The notes under the pieces were generated by a model. That model worked only from the letters and a program-made list of their open reading frames with translations, was not told where the DNA came from and did not search any database. Shown here in pieces: positions 17,220-25,917 of a DNA stretch of 64,000 nt. Source of the DNA: Pseudomonas sp. Irchel 3E13 (lineage in GTDB: Bacteria > Pseudomonadota > Gammaproteobacteria > Pseudomonadales > Pseudomonadaceae); NCBI RefSeq assembly GCF_900187455.1, contig NZ_FYDX01000017.1, forward strand, positions 79,046 through 143,045, in the 5' to 3' direction. How positions within the stretch are numbered: position 1 is the stretch's first letter; each line of letters begins with the position of its first letter. Both the position numbers and the translations under genes were made by a program.

Positions 17220-17771
17220 TCAGCGCAGCAGGGCGGAGTATCGATCGCAGTCGGTGGTGTGATCCATAACCATGCCGGTGGCCTGCATGAAGGCATAGCA
17301 GATGGTCGGTCCGACGAAGGTGAACCCGGCCTTTTGCAGCGCCTTGCTCATGGCCTTGGCCTCGTCGGTCACCGCCGGCACGTCGATGCGCTCGACAAAA
17401 TGATTGATCTTCGGCTGGCCGCCGACAAAGGACCACAGCCACTGCGCCGGGTCTTGCAGTTCCAGCCACGCCCGCGCATTGCGCCGGGCGGCGTTGAGCT
17501 TCAGACGGTTGCGGATGATGCCGGGATCGAGCATGCGTTCCTCGATCTCTTCATCGGTCATCTGCGCCAGCCGGTGGGGATCGAAACCGAACAGCACTTG
17601 CCGATAACGCTCGCGCTTTTTCAGCACGGTGATCCACGACAGACCGGCCTGGAATCCTTCCAGAAGCAGCATTTCGAAGAGCTGCCGGGCATCGCGCTGC
17701 GGCGTGCCCCATTCCTGATCGTGATAAGCCTGGTACAGCGGATCGTCGGTACACCAAAAGCAACGTGGCAT
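17220..17771 (-). CDS. tag: DNA-3-methyladenine glycosylase I
   Basis: Excises 3-methyladenine from alkylated DNA. The 183-residue length is normal. The zinc-binding Cys in MPRCFWC, the catalytic region around YHDQEWGTPQRDARQLFEML and the TFVGPTICYAFMQATGMVMDH segment towards the C-terminus are present, giving the family's zinc snap (Cys4, His17 and late His/Cys). It is divergent from glyQ. Confidence 0.96.
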   Translation of the reverse strand: MPRCFWCTDDPLYQAYHDQEWGTPQRDARQLFEMLLLEGFQAGLSWITVLKKRERYRQVLFGFDPHRLAQMTDEEIEERMLDPGIIRNRLKLNAARRNARAWLELQDPAQWLWSFVGGQPKINHFVERIDVPAVTDEAKAMSKALQKAGFTFVGPTICYAFMQATGMVMDHTTDCDRYSALLR

Positions 17772-17853
17772 AAAGCACCATGGGTAGAGGCCGGGGCGAA
17801 TCGGGTTATACTCCCGCTCTTTATATTCGCAGCCCTAGAAACAGGTGAATTTC

Positions 17854-18801
17854 GTGAGCCAGCCTACGCCAGCCGTGCGTACCTTCCAAGACTTGATCCT
17901 CGCGCTCCAGCAGTACTGGGCCGAGCAAGGTTGTGTGGTGCTTCAGCCCTACGATATGGAAGTGGGCGCCGGCACCTTTCATACCGCCACGTTTCTGCGC
18001 GCCGTAGGCCCGGAAACCTGGAACGCCGCTTACGTACAGCCAAGCCGTCGCCCGGCCGATGGCCGTTACGGTGAAAACCCCAACCGCCTGCAGCACTACT
18101 ACCAGTTCCAGGTGGTGCTCAAGCCGAACCCGGCCAACTTCCAGGAGCTGTACCTCGGCTCGCTGAAAGCCATCGGCCTGGATCCGCTGGTTCACGACAT
18201 CCGTTTCGTCGAAGACAACTGGGAATCGCCGACCCTCGGCGCCTGGGGTCTGGGTTGGGAAATCTGGCTCAACGGCATGGAAGTCACCCAGTTCACCTAC
18301 TTCCAGCAAGTTGGCGGCATCGAATGCCTGCCGGTCACCGGTGAAATCACCTATGGCCTGGAACGTCTGGCCATGTACCTGCAGGGCGTCGACTCGGTCT
18401 ACGACCTGGTCTGGACCGACGGTCCGTTCGGCAAGGTGACCTACGGCGACGTGTTCCACCAGAACGAAGTGGAGCAGTCGACCTACAACTTCGAACACGC
18501 CAACGTCGAGAAACTGTTCGAGCTGTTCGACTTCTACGAAAGCGAAGCCAACCGCCTGATCGAGCTGGAACTGCCGCTGCCGACCTACGAAATGGTCCTC
18601 AAGGCGTCCCACACCTTCAACCTGCTGGATGCCCGCCGCGCCATCTCGGTCACCGAGCGCCAGCGTTACATCCTGCGCGTGCGCACCCTGGCCCGCGCCG
18701 TGGCGCAGAGCTACCTGCTCGCTCGCGCCAAGCTGGGCTTCCCGATGGCAACCCCTGAATTGCGTGATGAAGTGTTGGCCAAGCTGGAGGCTGCAGAATG
18801 A
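17854..18801 (+). CDS. glyQ: Glycyl-tRNA synthetase alpha subunit
   Basis: Catalytic subunit of the tetrameric alpha2beta2 bacterial glycyl-tRNA synthetase, a class II enzyme. The 315-residue protein begins SQPTPAVRTFQDLILALQ after a GTG and contains the family motifs YVQPSRRPADGRYGENPNR (motif 2 area) and ITYGLERLAMYLQGVDS (motif 3). I chose the GTG at 17854, in line with known Pseudomonas GlyQ, over the GTG at 17845. Its stop overlaps the glyS start by four bases. Confidence 0.97.
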   Translation: MSQPTPAVRTFQDLILALQQYWAEQGCVVLQPYDMEVGAGTFHTATFLRAVGPETWNAAYVQPSRRPADGRYGENPNRLQHYYQFQVVLKPNPANFQELYLGSLKAIGLDPLVHDIRFVEDNWESPTLGAWGLGWEIWLNGMEVTQFTYFQQVGGIECLPVTGEITYGLERLAMYLQGVDSVYDLVWTDGPFGKVTYGDVFHQNEVEQSTYNFEHANVEKLFELFDFYESEANRLIELELPLPTYEMVLKASHTFNLLDARRAISVTERQRYILRVRTLARAVAQSYLLARAKLGFPMATPELRDEVLAKLEAAE

Positions 18802-20852
18802 GTGCTCAAGATTTCCTGGTTGAACTGGGCACCGAAGAGCTGCCACCCAAGGCCCTGGCCAGCCTCGGCGATGCGTTTCTCGCCGGCATCGAAAAAGGCC
18901 TGCAGGCCGCCGGCCTGAACTACACCGGCAAACAGGTGTACGCCGCACCGCGTCGCCTGGCCGTGCTGATCCGTCAACTCGACACCCAGCAGCCAGACCG
19001 CAGCATCAACGTCGACGGCCCGCCCCGCCAGGCCGCATTCGACGCTGAAGGCAACCCGACCCAGGCCGCCCTGGGTTTCGCCAAGAAGTGTGGCGTTGAA
19101 CTGTCGGAAATCGACCAGAGCGGCGCCAAGCTGCGCTTCTCCCAGCACATCCCGGGCAAGGCCACCGCCAGCCTGCTGCCGACCATCGTCGAAGATTCGC
19201 TGAACGACCTGCCGATCCCCAAGCGCATGCGCTGGGGTGCTCGCCGCGAAGAGTTCGTGCGTCCGACCCAATGGCTGGTAATGCTGCTGGGTGACGAGGT
19301 GGTCGATTGCACCATCCTCGCCCAGACGGCCGGTCGCGAGTCTCGCGGCCACCGCTTCCACCACCCGGAAAACGTACGCATCAGCGCTCCGGCCAACTAC
19401 CAGGAAGACCTGCGCAAGGCCTACGTCCTGGCCGACTTCGCCGAGCGTCGCGAGCTGATCAGCAAGCGCACCGCGGAACTGGCGATGCAGCAGGAAGGCA
19501 CCGCGATCGTGCCGCCAGCGCTGCTGGACGAAGTGACCGCGCTGGTCGAGTGGCCGGTTCCGCTGGTCTGCTCGTTCGAGGAACGTTTCCTCGAAGTGCC
19601 GCAAGAAGCCCTGATCACCACCATGCAGGACAACCAGAAGTACTTCTGCCTGCTGGACGTCGACGGCAAGCTGCTGCCGCGCTTCATCACCGTGGCCAAC
19701 GTCGAGAGCCGCGATCCGAAGCAGATCGTCGAAGGCAACGAGAAGGTCGTGCGCCCACGCCTGACCGACGCCGAGTTCTTCTTCAAGCAGGACAAGAAGC
19801 AGCCACTGGCAAGCTTCAACGACCGCCTGCAGAACGTGGTCTTCCAGGCCCAGTTGGGCAGCGTTTTCGACAAGGCCGAGCGCGTTTCGAATCTGGCCGC
19901 GTTCATCGCCGGCAAGATCGGCGGCGACGCCCAGCGTGCTGCCCGCGCGGGTCTGCTGTCCAAGTGCGACCTGGCCTCCGAGATGGTCGGTGAATTCCCT
20001 GAAATGCAGGGCGTTGCCGGTTACTACTACGCGCTCAACGACGGCGAGCCGGAAGATGTCGCCCTGGCCCTGAACGAGCAGTACATGCCGCGCGGTGCTG
20101 GCGCTGAACTGCCATCGACCCTGACCGGCGCGGCCGTGGCCATCGCCGACAAGCTCGACACCCTGGTCGGCATCTTCGGTATCGGCATGCTGCCAACCGG
20201 CAGCAAAGACCCGTATGCACTGCGTCGTGCGGCCCTGGGCGTACTGCGCATCCTGATCGAGAAGCAACTGGACCTGGACCTGACCGAAGCAGTCGACTTC
20301 GCGGTCAAGCAGTTCGGTGCCAAGGTCAAGCCGGCCGGCCTGGCCGAGCTGGTGCTGGAGTTCATCTTCGACCGCCTGCGTGCGCGCTACGAAGATGAAG
20401 GCATCGATGTTGCCACCTACCTGTCGGTCCGTGCCCTGAAGCCGGGTTCGGCGCTGGACTTCGACCAGCGCGTGCAGGCCGTACAGGCCTTCCGCCAACT
20501 GCCGGAAGCCGCCGCCCTGGCCGCGGTGAACAAGCGCGTGTCGAACCTGCTGAGCAAAGCCGAAGGCACCGTGGCCACCACCGTCGAGCCGAAGTACTTC
20601 GACAACGCCAACGAGTTCTCGCTGTACTCGGCGATCCAGCAGGCCGACCACGCCGTGCAACCGCTGGCAGCAGCGCGTCAGTACCGCGAGTCGCTGGCGC
20701 GTCTGGCTGCCCTGCGTGAGCCGGTGGATGCGTTCTTCGAAGCGGTGATGGTCAATGCCGAGGACGCCAACGTGCGGGCCAACCGTTATGCCCTGCTCAG
20801 CCGCCTGCGCGGTCTGTTCCTGGGCGTGGCCGACATCTCGCTGCTGGGGTAA
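18798..20852 (+). CDS. glyS: Glycyl-tRNA synthetase beta subunit
   Basis: tRNA-binding subunit of the alpha2beta2 glycyl-tRNA synthetase. The 684-residue length matches the family. It begins with the characteristic DFLVELGTEELPPKAL, has an HD-like middle part and a C-terminal anticodon-binding DALR-like domain. Overlap with glyQ ensures equal translation. A very long antisense open frame covers this gene, which is an effect of its codon use. Confidence 0.98.
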   Translation: MSAQDFLVELGTEELPPKALASLGDAFLAGIEKGLQAAGLNYTGKQVYAAPRRLAVLIRQLDTQQPDRSINVDGPPRQAAFDAEGNPTQAALGFAKKCGVELSEIDQSGAKLRFSQHIPGKATASLLPTIVEDSLNDLPIPKRMRWGARREEFVRPTQWLVMLLGDEVVDCTILAQTAGRESRGHRFHHPENVRISAPANYQEDLRKAYVLADFAERRELISKRTAELAMQQEGTAIVPPALLDEVTALVEWPVPLVCSFEERFLEVPQEALITTMQDNQKYFCLLDVDGKLLPRFITVANVESRDPKQIVEGNEKVVRPRLTDAEFFFKQDKKQPLASFNDRLQNVVFQAQLGSVFDKAERVSNLAAFIAGKIGGDAQRAARAGLLSKCDLASEMVGEFPEMQGVAGYYYALNDGEPEDVALALNEQYMPRGAGAELPSTLTGAAVAIADKLDTLVGIFGIGMLPTGSKDPYALRRAALGVLRILIEKQLDLDLTEAVDFAVKQFGAKVKPAGLAELVLEFIFDRLRARYEDEGIDVATYLSVRALKPGSALDFDQRVQAVQAFRQLPEAAALAAVNKRVSNLLSKAEGTVATTVEPKYFDNANEFSLYSAIQQADHAVQPLAAARQYRESLARLAALREPVDAFFEAVMVNAEDANVRANRYALLSRLRGLFLGVADISLLG

Positions 20853-20855
20853 GCC

Positions 20856-21389
20856 TTGAAACTGCTGATTCTCGATCGTGACGGGGTGATCAACCAGGAC
20901 TCCGACGCCTACATCAAGTCGCTGGAGGAATGGATTCCGATCCCCGGCTCGATCGAGGCCATCGCGCAGTTGAGCCAGGCCGGCTGGACGGTGGCCGTCG
21001 CCACCAACCAGTCCGGCATCGCTCGCGGCTACTACCCGCTGTCGACCCTCGACGCCATGCACGCCCGCCTGCGTGAGCTGGTGGCCGCGCTGGGTGGCGA
21101 AGTCGGGCTGATCGTCCACTGCCCGCACGGGCCGGACGATGGCTGCGATTGCCGCAAGCCAAAGCCCGGAATGCTGCGGCAGATTGCCCAACACTATGAC
21201 GCCAGCCTCGCTGGCGTGTGGTTCGTCGGCGACAGCAGCGGTGACCTGGAAGCTGCGGCAACCGTCGATGCTCAACCGGTTCTGGTACGCACCGGCAAGG
21301 GTGAGAAGACCCTGGCCAAGGGCGTTGCGCCGGATACACTGATTTTCGATGACCTGGCTGCCGTCGCCAGAGCACTTATCCACAAATAG
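20856..21389 (+). CDS. gmhB: D-glycero-beta-D-manno-heptose 1,7-bisphosphate 7-phosphatase
   Basis: HAD-superfamily phosphatase in the ADP-heptose route for the LPS inner core. The 177-residue protein has the nucleophile motif LDRDGVINQDSD at residues 5-16, the TNQSG motif near 51, zinc-binding cysteines in CPHGPDDGCDCRKPKPGM near 90-107 and the late VGDSSGDLEAA motif. The start is a TTG three bases after the glyS stop, with GGGG in the glyS end as ribosome binding site; no in-frame ATG is available before the nucleophile. Confidence 0.95.
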   Translation: MKLLILDRDGVINQDSDAYIKSLEEWIPIPGSIEAIAQLSQAGWTVAVATNQSGIARGYYPLSTLDAMHARLRELVAALGGEVGLIVHCPHGPDDGCDCRKPKPGMLRQIAQHYDASLAGVWFVGDSSGDLEAAATVDAQPVLVRTGKGEKTLAKGVAPDTLIFDDLAAVARALIHK

Positions 21390-21452
21390 CGCGCCTGCCC
21401 CTTGCGGGCGCACTCTTATTAGGCGGGCCCTCCCGCAACGGTACAAGCCGCT

Positions 21453-22226
21453 ATGTCGATCCTGCAGGCGATCAGAATCGTTCCCTTTTATCTGTTGTTG
21501 GGCGCCAGCGCGCTGATCTGGTGTTCACTCAGCTTCTTTATCGCGCCATTCCTGCCGTTCCGTTATCGCTATCGCTGGATCAACGTCTACTGGTGCCGCT
21601 TCGCGCTGGTGCTGGTGCGGGTGTTCCTGAATATCCGGGTCAAGGTGACCGGCGCCGAAAACATCCCCGAGCGCCCCTGCGTGATCCTCTCCAATCACCA
21701 GAGCACCTGGGAAACCTTCTTCCTCTCCGCGTACTTCCAGCCTCTGAGCCAGGTGCTCAAGCGCGAGTTGCTGTACGTGCCGTTCTTCGGATGGGCCATG
21801 GCCATGCTGCGGCCGATCGCCATCGACCGCGATAACCCCAAAGCCGCCCTGAAACAGGTTGCAGCCAAAGGCGATAAGTTGCTCAAGGAACGTGTCTGGG
21901 TGCTGATCTTCCCGGAAGGCACCCGCGTGCCCTTCGGCCAGATCGGCAAGTTCTCGCGCAGTGGCGCCGCCCTGGCGGTGAACGCCGACCTGCCAGTACT
22001 GCCCATTGCCCACAACGCTGGCAAGTACTGGCCCAAGGAAGGCTGGGGCAAGCGCGCCGGCACCATCGAAGTGGTTATCGGCGAGCCGATGTGGGCCGAA
22101 GGCAGTGGTCCGCGGGCAATCGCCGAACTGAACGACCGCGCTGCGGCCTGGAACGAAAAGACCCAGCGCGAACTGGGTTCGCTGCCACCTCTGCAGGCGG
22201 TCAGCGAAACCCAGTCGGTCGCTTGA
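21453..22226 (+). CDS. plsC: 1-acyl-sn-glycerol-3-phosphate acyltransferase (HdtS/LptA-like)
   Basis: Acylates lysophosphatidic acid to phosphatidic acid at the inner membrane. The 257-residue protein has two hydrophobic N-terminal segments, the HX4E motif in SNHQSTWETF near residue 78 and FPEGTR near 152. Its position after gmhB corresponds to P. aeruginosa PA0005 (lptA) and to hdtS of P. fluorescens F113, which has also been reported to make acyl-homoserine lactones. The lipid role is the safer assignment. Confidence 0.93.
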   Translation: MSILQAIRIVPFYLLLGASALIWCSLSFFIAPFLPFRYRYRWINVYWCRFALVLVRVFLNIRVKVTGAENIPERPCVILSNHQSTWETFFLSAYFQPLSQVLKRELLYVPFFGWAMAMLRPIAIDRDNPKAALKQVAAKGDKLLKERVWVLIFPEGTRVPFGQIGKFSRSGAALAVNADLPVLPIAHNAGKYWPKEGWGKRAGTIEVVIGEPMWAEGSGPRAIAELNDRAAAWNEKTQRELGSLPPLQAVSETQSVA

Positions 22227-22355
22227 CCCGTTCTGTGGATAACTTGTTGACAATATTTGGATTGCTTACGAAAAAACGCGCTAACTCATTAATCTACTTA
22301 CATATTTCTATGTATGACTGTTTCGTGTAAATCGTGCATAAGTTTTTTCGCGGAA

Positions 22356-22387
22356 TAAAAAAACCGGCTTTTACGCCGGTTTTTTTG
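22356..22387. terminator. Bidirectional rho-independent terminator
   Basis: Stem ACCGGC with GCCGGT around TTTTAC, flanked by an A-run on the left and seven T on the right. It lies between the convergent plsC and transporter genes. A consensus DnaA box (TGTGGATAA) lies upstream at 22234-22242. Confidence 0.92.
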
Positions 22388-22397
22388 TGCCTGTTAT

Positions 22398-24020
22398 TCA
22401 CACCTTGTCGATGTCTACGTCGCGGGTCTCTTTCAGGCAGAACAGCCCCACCACCAGACTGACGCCGGTGATCAGCACCGGATACCAAAGCCCGTAGAAA
22501 ATATCGCCGGTGTACACCACCAGGGCGAACGATACGGTGGGCAGGAAACCGCCGAACCAGCCGTTGCCGATGTGGTAGGGCAGGGACATCGAGGTGTAGC
22601 GGATGCGGGTCGGGAACAACTCGACCATCACCGCGGCCAGCGGTCCGTAGGTCATGGTGGCGATCAGAATCATCACCACGATCAGCAGCACCACCATCGG
22701 CTGGTTGACGCTGCTGGCGTCGGCTTTGGACGGGTAGCCCGCCTTCTCGATGGCGGCGCGCATCGCGGCCTCGTCGAAGCCCTCGATGCGCTGCTCACCC
22801 ACCATCACTGCCACGCTGCTGCCGGCAGGCACCGATTGCGAGCTGTACGGCAGGCCCTGTTTGACCAGGAACGTCTTGACCTTGTCGCACGGGCTGTCGA
22901 AACGCGCCTTGCCCACCGGGTCGAACTGGAAGGTGCAGCCGGCAGGATCAGCCATCACCACGATGGGCGACTGACGGCTGGCGGTGTCGATCTGCGGGTT
23001 GGCGTAGTGGCTCAGCGCTTTGAATAGCGGGAAGTAGAGTAGGGTGGCGAGCAACAGGCCCGTCATCAGGATCGGCTTGCGCCCGATGCGGTCCGACAAC
23101 CAGCCAAAGAAGACGAAGAACGGCGCGCCGATCACCACGCTGATGATCAGCAGGGTGTTGGCCTGGGCCGGGTCCATCTTGAGCATCTGGGTCATGAAGA
23201 ACAGCACGTAGAACTGCGCGGTGTAGAAGGTTACCGCCTGCCCGGCGTTGATGCTGAACAGCGCCGTCAGAACGACCTTGAGGTTCGGCCAGGAGGTGAA
23301 GGACTCGCGGATCGGCGACTTGCTGATCTTGCCTTGGGCCTTCATTTTCACGAAGGCCGGCGACTCATGCATGCTCATGCGGATCCAGGTGGAGATCGCC
23401 AGCAGCACGATGGACAGCAGGAACGGCAGGCGCCAACCCCAGGTTTCGAACTGGTCGCCACTGATGTAGCGGCTGCCCAGCACCACCAGCAGCGACAGCA
23501 GCAGACCAAGCGTCGCGGTGGACTGGATAAAGCCTGTGTGGAAACCGCGTTTGCCGTGCGGGGCGTGTTCGGCAACGTAGGTCGCCGCGCCGCCGTACTC
23601 ACCGCCCAGCGCCAGGCCCTGGAGCATGCGCAGCACTACCAGGATGATCGGTGCGGCGATGCCGATGCTGGCGTAGGTTGGCAGCAAGCCCACGGCGAAG
23701 GTCGACAGGCCCATCAGCACGATGGTCACCAGGAAGGTGTACTTGCGGCCGATCATGTCTCCCAGCCGCCCGAACACCAGGGCACCGAAAGGCCTGACCA
23801 GGAACCCGGCGGCAAATGCCATCAGCGCAAAGATGAACGCCGTGGTGTCGTTGACCCCGGCGAAGAACTGCTTGCTGATAACCGCGGCCAACGCCCCGTA
23901 GAGAAAAAAGTCATACCACTCGAAAACCGTCCCGAGGGATGACGCGAAAATGATCTTGCGCTCTTCGCGGCGGCTGCTGGCCGTCGTGGTCGCGCCCTGT
24001 TGCTGGATGGTGTCCGACAT
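22398..24020 (-). CDS. MFS transporter, metabolite:H+ symporter (MHS) family
   Basis: A 540-residue inner-membrane transporter with about 12 hydrophobic segments. The SLGTVFEWYDFFLYGALA motif near residue 30 is diagnostic of the MHS group (relatives of ShiA, ProP and KgtP). A hydrophilic insertion of roughly 90 residues between segments about 8 and 9 (with two cysteines, in GCTFQF and SPCDKV) is typical of the longer MHS members. It follows a GMC oxidoreductase gene on the same strand, so it may import that enzyme's substrate. The start is the ATG at 24020 with GAGGA upstream. Substrate unknown. Confidence 0.9.
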   Translation of the reverse strand: MSDTIQQQGATTTASSRREERKIIFASSLGTVFEWYDFFLYGALAAVISKQFFAGVNDTTAFIFALMAFAAGFLVRPFGALVFGRLGDMIGRKYTFLVTIVLMGLSTFAVGLLPTYASIGIAAPIILVVLRMLQGLALGGEYGGAATYVAEHAPHGKRGFHTGFIQSTATLGLLLSLLVVLGSRYISGDQFETWGWRLPFLLSIVLLAISTWIRMSMHESPAFVKMKAQGKISKSPIRESFTSWPNLKVVLTALFSINAGQAVTFYTAQFYVLFFMTQMLKMDPAQANTLLIISVVIGAPFFVFFGWLSDRIGRKPILMTGLLLATLLYFPLFKALSHYANPQIDTASRQSPIVVMADPAGCTFQFDPVGKARFDSPCDKVKTFLVKQGLPYSSQSVPAGSSVAVMVGEQRIEGFDEAAMRAAIEKAGYPSKADASSVNQPMVVLLIVVMILIATMTYGPLAAVMVELFPTRIRYTSMSLPYHIGNGWFGGFLPTVSFALVVYTGDIFYGLWYPVLITGVSLVVGLFCLKETRDVDIDKV

Positions 24021-24075
24021 CGTGCTGTCCTCGGCCCACGTTGGGGCACAGTGATTATTGTTGTTGTCCACTGTC

Positions 24076-24101
24076 GACACCGGTCGACTGCTGCCGGTGT
24101 C
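24076..24101. repeat. Inverted repeat between the GMC and MFS genes
   Basis: A perfect 8-base inverted repeat (GACACCGG / CCGGTGTC) with a 10-base loop in the 109-base gap between two co-oriented genes. There is no T-run after it on the coding strand, so it is more likely an mRNA processing or stability element, or an operator, than a terminator. Confidence 0.5.
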
Positions 24102-24129
24102 ACTGTTGCCACGCCGCCCCGCGCAAGGC

Positions 24130-25779
24130 TCAGGGCGTCGCTATCTTCGTGCGGTCACTGCGGGTGCTGACGGCCTCATGGCCCTGGCGGATCAGTTGCG
24201 CGGCCTTTTCCGCGATCATCAAGGTGGGTGAGCAGGTATTGCCGGAAACGATGTTCGGCATGATCGACGCATCGGCGATGCGCAGGCCGCCGACGCCATG
24301 AACCCGCAACTGCGCGTCCACCACATCCAGCGGCCCGTTGCCCATGCGGCAGGTGCCCACCGGGTGGAAGATGGTGGTGCCGATCTGGCCGGCGGCGGCG
24401 TACAGGTCTTCGTCACTCTGCAACGTCGGTCCCGGCAGGTACTCGCGCGGCGAGAAGGGCGCAAGGGCAGGGGACTGGACGATGTTGCGGGTCAGGCGGA
24501 TGGCCTGGGCGGCGACCTGCAGGTCTTCCGGCGCGCTGAGGTAATTGGGGTCGATCACTGGCGCGTCGGCAGGGTCCGCCGAGCGGATATCCACACGTCC
24601 GCGGCTGAGCGGGCGCAAGTTACACACCGACGCCGTGAAGGCGGCGAAGCGGTGCAACGGCTCGCCAAAGCGGTCCAGCGACAGCGGCTGAACGTGGTAC
24701 TGGAGATTCGGCGAAGCCTGCTCCGGACCTGAACGCACGAACGCGCCCAGTTGGCTCGGCGCCATGGCCAGCGGGCCACTGCGGTCATAGAGATAACGCA
24801 GGCCCATGCCCATCTTGCCGAAGAGCGTGTTGGCCACCTGATTGAGGGTGCGGACGTTGTCGACCTGATAGATCAGCCGCAGTTGCAGATGGTCCTGCAG
24901 GTTGCCGCCAACACCCGGCAGCTCATGGTTCACGCCGATGCCCAAGCGCTCCAGCAGCGGCCGAGGGCCGATGCCGGAACGCTGAAGGATTCCCGGCGAA
25001 CCGACGGAGCCGGCGCACAGGATCACTTCACGGCGCGCGTCGAAGTTCTGCCATTGCCCCTGCCACCGTGCGCGCACCGCAGAGGCACGGCCGTTCTCCA
25101 GCAGCACACGGTCCACGTCGACACCCGTCAATACGCTCAGGTTGGTGCGGTGGGCAATGGGCCGGAGAAACGCCTTGGAGGCATTCCAGCGCACGCCGGC
25201 TTTCTGGTTGACCTGAAAATATCCACAGCCCTGGTTATCGCCGCCGTTGAAGTCATCGACGCTGGCGATCCCCTGTTGCGCGGCCGCCTCGCGAAACGCG
25301 TCGAGGATCGCCCAGGAATAACGCTGCTGCTCGACCCGCCATTCACCCTCAGCACCGTGCGCCTCGCTGGCGCCGGCGTAGTGACGCTCGCTCGCCTTGA
25401 ACAGCGGCAGCACATCCTTCCACGCCCAGCCGGGATTGCCCTCGTCGGCCCAGCGGTCATAGTCGCCGGACTGCCCGCGCATGTAGATCATGCCGTTGAT
25501 CGAGGAACAACCGCCGAGCACCTTGCCCCGTGGATAACCCAGGCTGCGTCCGTTGAGGCCGGCTTGGGATTCGGTCTTGAAGCACCAGTCGGTGCGTGGA
25601 TTACCAATGCAGTAGAGATAACCGACCGGGATATGAATCCATGGGTAGTTGTCGCGGCCACCGGCTTCGAGCAGGGCAACGCGACAGGAAGGATCGGCGG
25701 ACAACCGGTTCGCCAGCAGGCAACCCGCGGGACCGGCACCGACGATGACGTAGTCGTAGGAATGATCGGCTGATGGCAT
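24130..25779 (-). CDS. GMC-family FAD oxidoreductase (choline dehydrogenase-like)
   Basis: A 549-residue flavoprotein of the glucose-methanol-choline family, which oxidises alcohols to aldehydes. It has the FAD-binding VGAGPAGCLLANRL at residue 13, GMC signature 1 (GKVLGGCSSINGMIYMRG) near 85, signature 2 (GSVGSPGILQRSGIG) near 258 and the late HPVGTCRMG with the catalytic histidine. No betB, betI or choline transporter is adjacent, so a betA role is not supported. The neighbours suggest an alcohol imported by the MHS transporter and control by the divergent LysR protein. Confidence 0.9.
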   Translation of the reverse strand: MPSADHSYDYVIVGAGPAGCLLANRLSADPSCRVALLEAGGRDNYPWIHIPVGYLYCIGNPRTDWCFKTESQAGLNGRSLGYPRGKVLGGCSSINGMIYMRGQSGDYDRWADEGNPGWAWKDVLPLFKASERHYAGASEAHGAEGEWRVEQQRYSWAILDAFREAAAQQGIASVDDFNGGDNQGCGYFQVNQKAGVRWNASKAFLRPIAHRTNLSVLTGVDVDRVLLENGRASAVRARWQGQWQNFDARREVILCAGSVGSPGILQRSGIGPRPLLERLGIGVNHELPGVGGNLQDHLQLRLIYQVDNVRTLNQVANTLFGKMGMGLRYLYDRSGPLAMAPSQLGAFVRSGPEQASPNLQYHVQPLSLDRFGEPLHRFAAFTASVCNLRPLSRGRVDIRSADPADAPVIDPNYLSAPEDLQVAAQAIRLTRNIVQSPALAPFSPREYLPGPTLQSDEDLYAAAGQIGTTIFHPVGTCRMGNGPLDVVDAQLRVHGVGGLRIADASIMPNIVSGNTCSPTLMIAEKAAQLIRQGHEAVSTRSDRTKIATP

Positions 25780-25840
25780 GAAGACCTCGCGCCTGATTTT
25801 TATTCTTGTCTTTCTTCAGTGTTATTGATTATTTTCGAGA

Positions 25841-25858
25841 TGAAAACGTTCGTTTTCA
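25841..25858. promoter_or_regulatory. Palindromic operator candidate, GMC/LysR intergenic
   Basis: TGAAAACG-TT-CGTTTTCA is a perfect 8-base inverted repeat with a 2-base centre, located in the 138-base gap between the divergent GMC oxidoreductase and LysR genes, 60 bases before the LysR start. A second partial palindrome centred on GTTTAAAC lies at 25873-25880. The site could be bound by the LysR protein, though it is not the classical T-N11-A form. Confidence 0.45.
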
Positions 25859-25917
25859 CTCAACCGCTGTGCGTTTAAACACAACGCCGGCAAGCCTGCG
25901 GTTAACAGGGACAGCCT

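Noticed and set aside
18711..21446. A 911-codon open frame on the minus strand opposite glyS and gmhB
   Set aside because: It mirrors highly biased codon use of glyS, has low-complexity composition and no family resemblance; glyS/gmhB are certain on the plus strand.
24130..25779. Calling the GMC oxidoreductase betA (choline dehydrogenase)
   Set aside because: The family fits but betB, betI and choline transport genes are absent next to it, and GMC members differ widely in substrate.
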